55,162 bases of DNA from Domibacillus indicus (GTDB lineage: Bacteria; Bacillota; Bacilli; Bacillales; Domibacillaceae): contig NZ_LAJB01000024.1 in the NCBI RefSeq assembly GCF_000970685.1, positions 1 through 55,162 on the forward strand. Direction: 5' to 3'. Position 1 is the stretch's first letter. Each line of letters begins with the position of its first letter. Below, one piece after another: positions 45,906 through 53,545 of this stretch. Position numbers and translations under genes: made by a program. The notes under the pieces are model-generated. The model saw only the letters and a list, made by a program, of their open reading frames with translations. It did not search any database and had not been told where the DNA came from.

Positions 45906-46298
45906 ATGGCTTACAGAAAGCTAGGACGTACAAGCGCTCAGCGCAAAGCGATGCTTCGCGATTTGACAACAGATCTTATCATCAGCGAACGCATTGAAAC
46001 GACTGAAGCACGTGCAAAAGAATTGCGCTCAGTTGTGGAAAAAATGATTACACTCGGTAAACGTGGTGATTTGCATGCCCGCCGTCAGGCTGCTGCATTC
46101 CTTCGTCACGAAGTCGCTTCTACAAATGAAGTAGAGAAAAACGGCAAAACAAAAGAACAGCCAGTTTACGCACTTCAAAAATTGTTTGATGATGTGGCAC
46201 CACGCTATAATGAGCGTCAAGGCGGCTACACTCGTATTATGAAAGTTGGTCCACGCCGCGGCGATGGCGCACCAATGGTGATTATTGAGCTAGTATAA
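45906..46298 (+). CDS. rplQ: 50S ribosomal protein L17
   Basis: L17 sits near the tunnel exit. The 130-residue protein begins [20 protein letters not shown] and ends [14 protein letters not shown]. It is about ten residues longer than B. subtilis L17 because of extra residues in the central loop ([14 protein letters not shown], near 78-91). It is the last gene of the superoperon and is followed by a terminator. Confidence 0.97.
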   Translation: MAYRKLGRTSAQRKAMLRDLTTDLIISERIETTEARAKELRSVVEKMITLGKRGDLHARRQAAAFLRHEVASTNEVEKNGKTKEQPVYALQKLFDDVAPRYNERQGGYTRIMKVGPRRGDGAPMVIIELV

Positions 46299-46318
46299 GC
46301 TCCTTAAGACCGCGAAAT

Positions 46319-46362
46319 GGGCAGAACAAAACGAACGTTGCTTTGTTTTGCCCTTTTTTTAT
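46319..46362 (+). terminator. Terminator after rplQ
   Basis: GGGCAGAACAAA (46319-46330) pairs with TTTGTTTTGCCC (46342-46353), with one G-T pair, and runs into a T-tract. It ends the S10-spc-alpha transcript. Confidence 0.88.
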
Positions 46363-46454
46363 AACTTAGAAAAGTGTGAAATTTGGTAATACTCGGCTTT
46401 GACGGCTGCTCGTCTTATTCAACAAGGCGTTACATCCCAAGGCTTAATTATCAA

Positions 46455-46608
46455 ATGCCCGCCCTTTTCGTTACAACAAGCTTAGAGCGTTACGATGGGC
46501 GTACCCCGGCGCTTTATGTGCGTCCCGTCTAGCTCATGCACCCCTGCCACGCTGCAAGAAAGCAGCAAGAAGAGAGTGATTCTTCGGTTTGGGGTGCGGG
46601 CTTTTTTT
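46455..46608 (+). promoter_or_regulatory. Unrecognised structured leader with terminator before ecfA1
   Basis: The 338-base rplQ-ecfA1 gap holds, after the rplQ terminator, a stacked hairpin: AGC-T-TAG (46479-46485) with CTAGCT (46529-46534), GATGGG (46494-46499) with CCCGTC (46524-46529), and GCGC/GTGC (46509-46521). A terminator follows, with outer stem GCACCCC/GGGGTGC (46538-46544, 46591-46597) that contains two inner hairpins (GCTGC/GCAGC and GAAGA/TCTTC), then C and seven T residues. GCCCGC at 46457-46462 is exactly complementary to GCGGGC at 46596-46601 and could compete with the terminator. This looks like an attenuator or an independent RNA; I do not recognise the class. Confidence 0.5.
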
Positions 46609-46636
46609 ATTTGCCGAAAAAGAGGAGGGTCCGCTG

Positions 46637-47473
46637 GTGGAAACAGTGATTGCAATTGAAAAAGTATCCTTTCAATACCCGAATCAAACTTCCTTCGCCC
46701 TTCAGAACATTTCATTACATGTAGAAAAAGGCGAGTGGCTGGCCATTGTCGGCCATAACGGTTCAGGAAAGTCAACGCTTGCAAAAATGTTAAACGGGCT
46801 GCACTATCCTCAAACAGGAAATGTGACGATTGGCGGTTTAATCCTTTCAGAAGAGAATGTTTGGCTGATAAGAGAGAAACTCGGGATGGTTTTTCAAAAC
46901 CCTGATAATCAATTTGTCGGTACAACTGTACAGGATGATGTGGCTTTTGGGTTGGAAAACGCCGGTGTTGAACAGGCAGAGATGAAAGAACGCGTGCTGT
47001 CGGCACTTGAAAAAGTCGGCATGGCTGCTTTTCTGAATCAAGAGCCACACCATCTTTCTGGCGGCCAAAAGCAGCGGGTAGCCATCGCCAGCGTCATTGC
47101 CCTTCGGCCGGATATCATTTTGCTGGATGAAGCTACTTCTATGCTCGATCCATCAGGGCGTGAAGAAGTGATGGAAACCATTCGGGAATTAAAAGAAAAA
47201 GAAGGACTCACGGTTATTTCTATCACGCATGATCTTGAGGAAGCGGCAAAAGCGGACAGAGTAATCGTATTAAACGAAGGCAATCTTTATACAGAAGGGA
47301 CACCCAGGGAGATTTTTCAAATGGACAAGGACTTGCTCAAACTTGGTCTCGGGGTGCCGTTTTCGGTCCAGCTGAGCCAGCTGCTGGCAGATGAAGGACT
47401 GCTGCTGACGCAGCGTCATTTTAACGAAGAAGAGCTGGTGAGAGAGATATGGACATTAAACTTCGCGAAGTAG
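46637..47473 (+). CDS. ecfA1: ECF transporter energizing ATPase EcfA1
   Basis: EcfA1 is one of two ATPases that power vitamin and metal uptake through exchangeable S components. The 278-residue protein has Walker A GHNGSGKST near residue 38, Q-loop FQNPDNQ, signature LSGGQKQRV and Walker B ILLDEATSMLDP. The GTG at 46637 is 8-9 bases after AGAGGAGG; the frame stays open to 46589 but that part belongs to the leader terminator. The gene overlaps ecfA2 by 25 bases. The substrate is set by S components not seen in this window. Confidence 0.95.
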   Translation: METVIAIEKVSFQYPNQTSFALQNISLHVEKGEWLAIVGHNGSGKSTLAKMLNGLHYPQTGNVTIGGLILSEENVWLIREKLGMVFQNPDNQFVGTTVQDDVAFGLENAGVEQAEMKERVLSALEKVGMAAFLNQEPHHLSGGQKQRVAIASVIALRPDIILLDEATSMLDPSGREEVMETIRELKEKEGLTVISITHDLEEAAKADRVIVLNEGNLYTEGTPREIFQMDKDLLKLGLGVPFSVQLSQLLADEGLLLTQRHFNEEELVREIWTLNFAK

Positions 47474-48309
47474 AATACCGTTATGCAGCCGGAACACCTT
47501 TTGAAAGGCTGGCTATTACAGAAGTGTCTTTTGATATTCCATCCGGCGGGTACACAGCGATTATCGGACACACAGGCTCTGGAAAATCGACGGTCCTTCA
47601 ACATTTAAATGTTCTGTTAAAGCCGTTAAAAGGGGAAATTCAGATTGGCAGCCGAACGATTGCGGCGGGCCGGAAGGAAAAGAACTTAAAGGAAATCCGG
47701 CGCCGTGTCGGGATTGTTTTTCAATTTCCAGAGCATCAGCTTTTTGAAGAAACCGTAGAAAAAGATATCTGTTTTGGCCCGGTAAACTTTGGTGTATCAG
47801 AGGGAGAAGCGAAGGAGCGTGCGCGCGAGGCACTTGCTTTAGTTGGACTGCCGGAACATGTGCTGGAACGCTCGCCTTTTGATCTCTCAGGCGGCCAGAT
47901 GCGCCGTGTTGCGGTCGCTGGAGTGCTGGCGATGCAGCCCGAGGTTCTTGTATTAGATGAGCCGACTGCAGGGCTCGATCCACGCGGCCGGCATGATATG
48001 ATGGAGATGTTTGCTTCATTGCAGAAAGAAAAAGGCATGACATGCGTTCTTGTTACACACAGTATGGAAGATGCAGCACGCTATGCAGATCGAATTGTTA
48101 TGATGCATAAAGGCCGTGTTTATAAAACAGGGACTCCTTGTGAAATTTTCAGCGATGGTCCAGACTTAACGGCAATTGGGCTTGATGTACCGGAAACTGT
48201 TCGCTTTCAGCGCTTATTTGAAGAAAAGCTAGGCCGCCCGCTTGGCCATCTTTGTTTAACCCCTGAAGAGCTTGCCAGAGAAATCAGCCGGCTGCGCGGT
48301 GAAAGCTGA
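47449..48309 (+). CDS. ecfA2: ECF transporter energizing ATPase EcfA2
   Basis: EcfA2 pairs with EcfA1. The 286-residue protein has Walker A GHTGSGKST near residue 38, the EcfA2-type Q-loop FQFPEHQLFEETV, signature LSGGQMRRVA and Walker B VLVLDEPTAGLDP. The ATG at 47449 lies within the end of ecfA1. Its stop overlaps the ecfT start by one base (TGATG), so the three genes are coupled. Confidence 0.96.
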   Translation: MDIKLREVEYRYAAGTPFERLAITEVSFDIPSGGYTAIIGHTGSGKSTVLQHLNVLLKPLKGEIQIGSRTIAAGRKEKNLKEIRRRVGIVFQFPEHQLFEETVEKDICFGPVNFGVSEGEAKERAREALALVGLPEHVLERSPFDLSGGQMRRVAVAGVLAMQPEVLVLDEPTAGLDPRGRHDMMEMFASLQKEKGMTCVLVTHSMEDAARYADRIVMMHKGRVYKTGTPCEIFSDGPDLTAIGLDVPETVRFQRLFEEKLGRPLGHLCLTPEELAREISRLRGES

Positions 48310-49106
48310 TGATGGAAAAAATGATTCTGGGACGCTACTTGCCGGCTGATTCAGTTGTCCATCGAATGGATCCACGGGCAAAGCTGCTATTTATCTTCGG
48401 CTTTGTGCTAATTGTTTTTTTAGCAAACAACTTTTTCACATATGCACTGCTTGGCGTTTTTACACTCATTGTGATCTTGTTGGCGCGCGTGAAGATCCAA
48501 TTTTTGATTGCAGGTTTAAAGCCGGTCATTATTATTATTTTATTTACCTTTTTTCTTCATGTCTTTTTTACAAAAGAAGGAGACATTCTCGCACAAATCG
48601 GCTTTTTAAGCATTTATAAAGGCGGCGTTATAAAAGGGATTTTTATCGCTCTGCGTTTTTTTCTGCTAATCCTTGTTACATCTCTTTTAACGCTGACCAC
48701 GCCGCCGATTTCGGTAACCGATGGCATAGAGTCTTTATTCGGTCCATTGAAAAAAGTCAAAGTGCCTGTTCATGAGCTTGCGTTGATGATGTCCATATCC
48801 CTTCGCTTTATCCCGACTCTTCTGGATGAAACGGATAAAATTATGAAAGCACAAATGGCCCGTGGAGCTGATTTTACAAGCGGTTCGCTTTCAAATCGTG
48901 TAAAAGCCGTTATTCCTCTTTTGGTTCCGCTGTTCGTGAGTGCCTTCAAGCGTGCGGAGGAGCTGGCAGTGGCAATGGAAGCGCGCGGCTATAAAGGCGG
49001 TGAAGGGCGGACGAAATACCGCCTGCTGGCATGGCATATGCGTGATACGCTGGCTCTTTTGTTTTTAATCGGGCTGGCAGCCGCTTTGTTCGCACTGAGA
49101 AGCTGA
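48309..49106 (+). CDS. ecfT: ECF transporter transmembrane protein EcfT
   Basis: EcfT is the membrane scaffold that joins the two ATPases to an S component. The 265-residue protein has several hydrophobic segments in the N-terminal half (around 27-60, 70-85 and 105-125), then two coupling helices with the Ala-Arg-Gly motifs in MARGAD and MEARGY that insert into EcfA grooves. A last transmembrane helix is at the C-terminus. A second ATG follows at 48312. Confidence 0.95.
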   Translation: MMEKMILGRYLPADSVVHRMDPRAKLLFIFGFVLIVFLANNFFTYALLGVFTLIVILLARVKIQFLIAGLKPVIIIILFTFFLHVFFTKEGDILAQIGFLSIYKGGVIKGIFIALRFFLLILVTSLLTLTTPPISVTDGIESLFGPLKKVKVPVHELALMMSISLRFIPTLLDETDKIMKAQMARGADFTSGSLSNRVKAVIPLLVPLFVSAFKRAEELAVAMEARGYKGGEGRTKYRLLAWHMRDTLALLFLIGLAAALFALRS

Positions 49107-49127
49107 TGGAGGTTAAATGGAGGTTAA
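49106..49127 (+). repeat. Tandem 11-bp duplication of the truA ribosome-binding site
   Basis: ATGGAGGTTAA occurs twice without a gap (49106-49116 and 49117-49127), so two identical Shine-Dalgarno sequences stand in series before truA. The first copy overlaps the ecfT stop (TGA 49104-49106). The second copy supplies in-frame codons if the upstream ATG is used. Confidence 0.9.
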
Positions 49128-49128
49128 T

Positions 49129-49866
49129 ATGAAGCGAATTAAATGTGAGCTTATGTACGACGGATCGCGCTTCTCCGGGTACCAGTCTCAGCCGAAAGGC
49201 CGGACCGTACAGCAGGAGCTCGAGAAGGCGTTATGGAAGATTCATAAAAAAGTTCCGATTAAAACGCATGCTTCCGGCCGGACAGATGCCGGGGTGCACG
49301 CGATGGGGCAGGTTATTCATTTTGATACACCTATCTTAATGCCGGCGGAACGTTGGGCCCGCGCACTGAACGGAGAGCTGCCAGGCGATATATCGGTGAA
49401 ACGAACAGAAGAGGTGCCGGATACGTTTCATGCCCGCTACTCGGTAACCGGCAAGGAGTACCGGTACCGTCTTTACCGGACGCCTTACCGTGACCCCTTC
49501 CGTATCGTACACGCGTATCATTATCCGTATCCGCTGGATGTAAAGCGCATGAAAGAAGCCTCAGCTTATTTACTTGGTGAGCACGACTTTACATCTTTTT
49601 GTTCAACGAAAAGCGATAAGGAAAATAAAGTGCGCACCGTCACAGACATTTCATTTTTTGAGCAGGGAACCGATCTGGAAATCCGGTTTGCCGGCAGCGG
49701 CTTTTTATATAACATGGTTCGGATCATGGTGGGAACGCTTGTGAAAGTCGGAAACGGGCGCCTGGAGCCGGATGAGATGGTTCGAATCCTGGCGGCGCGT
49801 GACCGCGGCTGCGCCGCCCAGACCGCTCCTGGGGAAGGATTGTACCTCTGGCAGGTTCATTATTAA
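49129..49866 (+). CDS. truA: tRNA pseudouridine synthase A
   Basis: TruA makes pseudouridine at positions 38-40 of tRNA anticodon arms. The product has GRTDAGVHAMGQ near residue 50 with the catalytic aspartate, the family RYRLYRTPYRDPF segment and a C-terminal second lobe with FLYNMVRIMVGTLV. I prefer the ATG at 49129 (245 residues, MKRIKCELMYDG), 6 bases after the second GGAGG. An ATG at 49117 would add four residues encoded by a duplicated ribosome site (see repeat). Confidence 0.95.
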   Translation: MKRIKCELMYDGSRFSGYQSQPKGRTVQQELEKALWKIHKKVPIKTHASGRTDAGVHAMGQVIHFDTPILMPAERWARALNGELPGDISVKRTEEVPDTFHARYSVTGKEYRYRLYRTPYRDPFRIVHAYHYPYPLDVKRMKEASAYLLGEHDFTSFCSTKSDKENKVRTVTDISFFEQGTDLEIRFAGSGFLYNMVRIMVGTLVKVGNGRLEPDEMVRILAARDRGCAAQTAPGEGLYLWQVHY

Positions 49867-49953
49867 ATCAATATTTTATTGTTTAAAAGTGCGCCGAAAA
49901 CGCTTGTTTCAAATTCTTTTTCATAACAACTTCACCAAGTGTTGCATTTTATC

Positions 49954-49982
49954 TTGACAATGCACCTTAAGCGGTATATTAT
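49954..49982 (+). promoter_or_regulatory. Sigma-A promoter of rplM-rpsI
   Basis: A perfect TTGACA (49954-49959) is 17 bp from TATTAT (49977-49982). It drives the L13 leader and the rplM-rpsI pair. Confidence 0.8.
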
Positions 49983-49989
49983 AGCATAT

Positions 49990-50066
49990 GGTATGTTATT
50001 TGACCCCACGATAAGCCCCGGAAACTTATTCGTGATATAAATACATGGAACCGTAAAACATAAACA
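49990..50066 (+). promoter_or_regulatory. L13 leader
   Basis: The leader has GACCCCACGATAAGCCCCGG, then CTTATTCGTG, so CACGATAAG pairs with CTTATTCGTG with one bulge; flanking TATGTTA and TAAAACATA segments can close it. It matches the position and general layout of the L13 leader of Bacillales, through which L13 is thought to control its own mRNA. Confidence 0.65.
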
Positions 50067-50083
50067 AATCAGGAGGGTAAATA

Positions 50084-50521
50084 ATGCGTACGACTTATAT
50101 GGCTAAAGCAGGCGAAATCGATCGTAAATGGTTCGTAATCGATGCTGAAGGCAAAACATTGGGCCGTCTTTCAAGCGAAGTAGCATCTATTTTGCGCGGC
50201 AAACATAAACCAACTTTCACACCGAATGTTGACACTGGCGATAACGTCATTATCATTAATGCATCTAAAATCGAATTAACAGGCAACAAACTTCAAGGGA
50301 AAATCTACTACCGTCACAGCATGTATCCAGGTGGTTTGAAATCAACGACTGCTGGCCAAATGCGCGACAAAAATCCTGAAAGAATGCTTGAGCTTGCAAT
50401 CAAAGGCATGCTTCCAAAAGGTTCTTTAGGACGTCAAATGTTCAAAAAGCTTCACGTTTACGCTGGAGCGGAACACAAACACGAAGCACAAAAACCAGAA
50501 GTTTACGAACTTCGCGGATAA
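50084..50521 (+). CDS. rplM: 50S ribosomal protein L13
   Basis: L13 is an early 50S assembly protein. The 145-residue product begins [20 protein letters not shown] and has the signature [18 protein letters not shown] and the C-terminal [15 protein letters not shown]-type end (here [16 protein letters not shown]). It pairs with rpsI as in nearly all bacteria. Confidence 0.98.
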   Translation: MRTTYMAKAGEIDRKWFVIDAEGKTLGRLSSEVASILRGKHKPTFTPNVDTGDNVIIINASKIELTGNKLQGKIYYRHSMYPGGLKSTTAGQMRDKNPERMLELAIKGMLPKGSLGRQMFKKLHVYAGAEHKHEAQKPEVYELRG

Positions 50522-50549
50522 TTTAATTAATTAAAAGGAGGAAATGACA

Positions 50550-50942
50550 TTGTCACAAGTTCAATACTTAGGCACAGGACGCCGTAAAAGCTCAGTAGCC
50601 CGCGTACGCCTTGTACCAGGCGAAGGTAAAATCATCATCAACGGCCGTACTGCCGAAGATTATATTCCATTTGAAGCTCTTCGTACTGTGATCAACCAGC
50701 CGCTTGTTGCGACTGAAACAGTAAACAGCTACGATGTACACGTAAACGTAAACGGAGGCGGCTATACTGGCCAGGCTGGAGCAATCCGCCACGGTATCGC
50801 CCGCGCTCTTCTGCAAGCTGATCCAGAATTCCGTCCAACACTAAAACGTGCTGGCTACCTAACTCGTGATGCACGTGCGAAAGAACGTAAAAAATACGGT
50901 CTTAAAGGCGCTCGTCGCGCACCTCAGTTCTCAAAACGTTAA
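50550..50942 (+). CDS. rpsI: 30S ribosomal protein S9
   Basis: S9 reaches the P site with its C-terminal tail. The 130-residue protein begins [19 protein letters not shown] and ends [16 protein letters not shown], with the conserved terminal Lys-Arg. The TTG at 50550 is 8 bases after AAGGAGG and gives the family N-terminus; an ATG at 50544 is only 2 bases from that site. Confidence 0.96.
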   Translation: MSQVQYLGTGRRKSSVARVRLVPGEGKIIINGRTAEDYIPFEALRTVINQPLVATETVNSYDVHVNVNGGGYTGQAGAIRHGIARALLQADPEFRPTLKRAGYLTRDARAKERKKYGLKGARRAPQFSKR

Positions 50943-50956
50943 TATATCTACGTTTC

Positions 50957-50996
50957 AAAGGCTCTTTTCACTTCTGTGGAAAGGGTCTTTTTTTTA
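50957..50996 (+). terminator. Terminator after rpsI
   Basis: A 15-bp stem with G-T pairs (50957-50971 with 50976-50990) has a TTCT loop and ends in eight T residues. Confidence 0.88.
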
Positions 50997-51247
50997 TGCT
51001 GAAAAACTGTGTTCGACCGCATTAATACTGGATAATCATGTTGGAATTTTTATGGAAAGTATTAAAAAGAATACAAATAAAGTAAGGGGAATCAGCATCC
51101 CAAAATTATTTTTTGGAGAGGCAGGGCTGGCTTATTACCAAAAGCTCATCAAAGGGTTTTAGTTTTTTGGCCGTAATCCCGCTGCTTATTATAAGGTGCT
51201 TTTTAGTGTTTCAAAGGCTATTATGAAACAGAGGAAGGGATCTTCTT

Positions 51248-51403
51248 TTGAAAAAATGGTTTAAAAAATTTATATACATAATCGGTGGAATTATTATCGC
51301 TTTTTTATTAGTCGTTTTTTCTTTTAAGATAAGCATATATCTTAATGATAAAGAACAGAAAGAAGCCATAAGACAAACACAACATACGTCTATTCCTTTG
51401 TAA
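51248..51403 (+). CDS. Small single-pass membrane protein, unknown
   Basis: A TTG start 7 bases after GAGGAAGGG opens a 51-residue frame: a basic N-terminus (MKKWFKKF), one hydrophobic segment (about 9-31, IYIIGGIIIAFLLVVFSFKI) and a charged tail (LNDKEQKEAIRQTQHTS). The composition and ribosome site favour a real gene, with the tail outside the cell by the positive-inside rule. I recognise no family. In B. subtilis the ybaJ and ybaK genes occupy this interval; neither is present. The preceding 50997-51247 stretch shows no convincing gene. Confidence 0.55.
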   Translation: MKKWFKKFIYIIGGIIIAFLLVVFSFKISIYLNDKEQKEAIRQTQHTSIPL

Positions 51404-51442
51404 AAAAGCATGAAAAGAAGCCTCGACGCTGACAGTCTCAAC

Positions 51443-51471
51443 CCTTTCCCTTTCGGAGGAAGGATTTTTTC
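51443..51471 (+). terminator. Weak terminator candidate before cwlD
   Basis: CCTTTCC and GGAGGAAGG can form an imperfect stem with a CTTTC loop, followed by ATTTTTT. It would end the small membrane-protein transcript. Confidence 0.4.
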
Positions 51472-51520
51472 ATGCGGAAAGCATTTCCCTCATATAGTGG
51501 AATGGACGGGGGGAGAGCTG

Positions 51521-52201
51521 ATGAAAAAACTTTTTTTTGTTTTTCTGATCGCAGTAGCTGCTGCTGTTGTATATAACGATGTAAAGCCAGTTTTTAATAC
51601 ATGGCGCCCGCCGCTCAATGGCATAACAGTTATGATTGATCCGGGGCATGGCGGCCTGGATGGAGGCGCAGGAAGTGAACCGGCTCTTGAAAAAGATATT
51701 GCGCTTTCTGTATCAGAAAAGCTCCGGGAATTTTTAAACGGACAAGGCGCAGTTGTCCTAATGACGCGAGAAGAGGATACCGACCTGGCCCGTGAAGAAA
51801 CGAAAAGCATCCGGACCCGCAAAACGGAAGATTTGAAGAAAAGAAAGAAGCTGATTAATGAATCAAAGGCGGATTTGTTTATCAGCATTCATTTAAACGC
51901 GATTCCAGCTGAACAGTGGCGGGGTGCCCAGACCTTTTACTCTCCGCATATAACAGAAAATAAGGAAATAGCGTCAGCCATTCAAAAAGAACTTAAAGGG
52001 AATCTCGGCAATACAGACCGCCAGCCTGCTGAAATTGGACACGTCTATATTTTAAAAGAAGCGGATGTTCCAGGGGCGCTTGTAGAAATCGGATTTTTAT
52101 CCAATCCAGCCGAGCGGCGCCTGTTGGAAAGCCCTGATTATCAGGAAAAAACGGCGGCTTCTATTTCCCGCGGGATTTTGCGCTATTTAACACAGCAGTA
52201 A
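51521..52201 (+). CDS. cwlD: N-acetylmuramoyl-L-alanine amidase CwlD
   Basis: CwlD works with PdaA to make the muramic-lactam of spore cortex, which germination lytic enzymes recognise. The 226-residue protein has an N-terminal signal anchor (about 3-19) and an Amidase_3 domain with zinc ligands in DPGHGGLDGG (histidine), the glutamate of EKDIALS and the histidine of SIHLNA, and catalytic glutamate in VEIGFLSNPAE. The ATG at 51521 follows GGGGGGAGAG; an in-frame start at 51410 lies before a terminator-like hairpin. Sporulation control is likely but the promoter was not clear (a CATATAGT at 51490 is the only hint). Confidence 0.94.
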   Translation: MKKLFFVFLIAVAAAVVYNDVKPVFNTWRPPLNGITVMIDPGHGGLDGGAGSEPALEKDIALSVSEKLREFLNGQGAVVLMTREEDTDLAREETKSIRTRKTEDLKKRKKLINESKADLFISIHLNAIPAEQWRGAQTFYSPHITENKEIASAIQKELKGNLGNTDRQPAEIGHVYILKEADVPGALVEIGFLSNPAERRLLESPDYQEKTAASISRGILRYLTQQ

Positions 52202-52228
52202 CCGTTTCCCATCCTTTTTAAAAGATTA

Positions 52229-52237
52229 TGCTATACT
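52229..52237 (+). promoter_or_regulatory. Extended -10 promoter of salA
   Basis: TG-C-TATACT gives an extended -10; no good -35 is visible. It lies 40 bases before the salA ATG. Confidence 0.55.
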
Positions 52238-52277
52238 AATGGGCGAGAACAATATATAGCTAAAGGATGGTGCTCGC

Positions 52278-53333
52278 ATGATTACAGAAGCGCAAGTACG
52301 TGAAATCGTGAATGCCCTTGAAGACCCATTTTTACATAAAAAACTTGCGGAAACAGGCGGCGTTGAAGAAGTATCAATAAAAGAAGAAAAAAACCATGTC
52401 AGCGTAAAGGTAGCTATTGCGCAAACGGGTACGCCAGAACAGCTCCAGCTTCAAATGCGCATTGTTAATACGCTGAAAGAAGCGGGTGTGGAAACAGTAG
52501 GTATCCGCTTTAAAGAATTGCCTGAGGAAACCATTGCGAAATTTCGCGGCGCAGATGCTCAAGGGAAAGATGAAGACCTTTTGTCGCCAAACAGCGAAAC
52601 AACCTTTTTGGCGATTGCCAGCGGAAAAGGCGGCGTCGGTAAATCAACCGTATCTGTCAATCTTGCTGTAGCGCTTGCGCGTCTCGGCAAGAAGGTCGGT
52701 CTTGTGGATGCAGATATTTACGGATTCAGCGTGCCGGATATGATGGGAATTACAACACGGCCGGTTGTGCGCGGTGAAAAGATTTTTCCTGTCGACCGTT
52801 TCGGCGTTAAAGTCATTTCAATGGGCTTTTTTGTTGATGACAATGCACCGGTTATTTGGCGGGGGCCGATGCTTGGCAAAATGCTGAATAACTTCTTCAA
52901 GGAAGTAGAATGGGGAGATCTCGACTATTTGCTTCTTGATCTGCCTCCAGGCACAGGAGATGTGGCGCTTGATGTGCATACAATCCTGCCTCATTGTAAA
53001 GAAGTTATTGTATCAACACCGCACCCGACTGCGGCCTTTGTTGCAGCCCGTGCCGGAGCGATGGCCCTGCAGACAGATCACGAAATTGTTGGTGTAATTG
53101 AAAACATGGCGTACTTTGAAAGCAAAACAACAGGCGAAAAAGAATATATTTTTGGACGCGGCGGCGGTGACAAGCTGGCTGATGAACTGCGTACAGATTT
53201 ACTTGGCCGACTGCCGCTTGAGCAGCCGGAATGGAATGAAGAAGACTTTGCTCCTTCCGTTTATGCTGAAGACCATCGGCTGGGCGTCATTTATCAAGAT
53301 ATCGCTGAAAAGCTGGACAAGAAGCTTTCTTGA
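52278..53333 (+). CDS. salA: Mrp/NBP35-family ATPase SalA
   Basis: The 351-residue protein has an N-terminal MIP18 (DUF59) domain (about 1-85) and a ParA-like ATPase with deviant Walker A ASGKGGVGKSTVSVNLA near residue 113. VDADIYGFSVPDMMG and DLPPGTGDVAL are also family motifs. It lacks the C-terminal CxxC of iron-sulfur carrier Mrp proteins (ENMAYFESKTTG occupies the place), like B. subtilis SalA, which acts as a regulator of protease expression. Iron-sulfur carriage therefore seems less likely. A terminator follows. Confidence 0.9.
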   Translation: MITEAQVREIVNALEDPFLHKKLAETGGVEEVSIKEEKNHVSVKVAIAQTGTPEQLQLQMRIVNTLKEAGVETVGIRFKELPEETIAKFRGADAQGKDEDLLSPNSETTFLAIASGKGGVGKSTVSVNLAVALARLGKKVGLVDADIYGFSVPDMMGITTRPVVRGEKIFPVDRFGVKVISMGFFVDDNAPVIWRGPMLGKMLNNFFKEVEWGDLDYLLLDLPPGTGDVALDVHTILPHCKEVIVSTPHPTAAFVAARAGAMALQTDHEIVGVIENMAYFESKTTGEKEYIFGRGGGDKLADELRTDLLGRLPLEQPEWNEEDFAPSVYAEDHRLGVIYQDIAEKLDKKLS

Positions 53334-53342
53334 AATGAAAAA

Positions 53343-53373
53343 CTTCCGGGCAAGCCGCCCGGAAGCTTTTTTT
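53343..53373 (+). terminator. Terminator after salA
   Basis: A perfect 9-bp GC-rich stem (53343-53351 with 53357-53365) with a 5-base loop is followed by C and seven T residues. Confidence 0.93.
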
Positions 53374-53462
53374 GTGCTGTCTTGCTATCGCTGCTGACGG
53401 CCGCACAAGCGCGGCAGGTTTTTGAAAGTGAAGCTGGAGACATTGGCGCGCATATAAGTTTT

Positions 53463-53487
53463 CATGAACGGACAAAAAATGTTCATG
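53463..53487 (+). promoter_or_regulatory. Inverted repeat at the kbaA promoter
   Basis: CATGAAC (53463-53469) and GTTCATG (53481-53487) are a perfect 7-bp inverted repeat with an 11-base AT-rich centre. The right arm touches the presumed -35 region (53486-53491). This is the layout of an operator for a dimeric regulator. Confidence 0.4.
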
Positions 53488-53514
53488 GCACATGAAAGCG
53501 CATATTGGTACAAT
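53486..53514 (+). promoter_or_regulatory. Candidate promoter of kbaA
   Basis: TACAAT (53509-53514) has a TG extension at 53506-53507 and a poor -35 TGGCAC (53486-53491) at 17 bp. Confidence 0.5.
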
Positions 53515-53545
53515 CGAAATAGAAGAACATACAGGAGGATTGTAC

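Noticed and set aside
46482-47048. 188-codon minus-strand open frame over the ecfA1 leader and gene start
   Set aside because: Most of it is antisense to the EcfA1 ATPase core; no ribosome site or known domain. It does not explain the structured leader.
47561-48043. 160-codon minus-strand open frame in ecfA2
   Set aside because: It is antisense to conserved Walker and signature motifs of ecfA2.
50866-51162. 98-codon plus-strand open frame after rpsI
   Set aside because: It starts inside rpsI in another frame and runs through the rpsI terminator, including its T-tract.
51475-51500. Sigma-E/G-type promoter for cwlD (TCATGCG, 14 bp, CATATAGT)
   Set aside because: The spacing fits, but the -35 matches poorly, so it is mentioned only as a hint and not listed as a feature.
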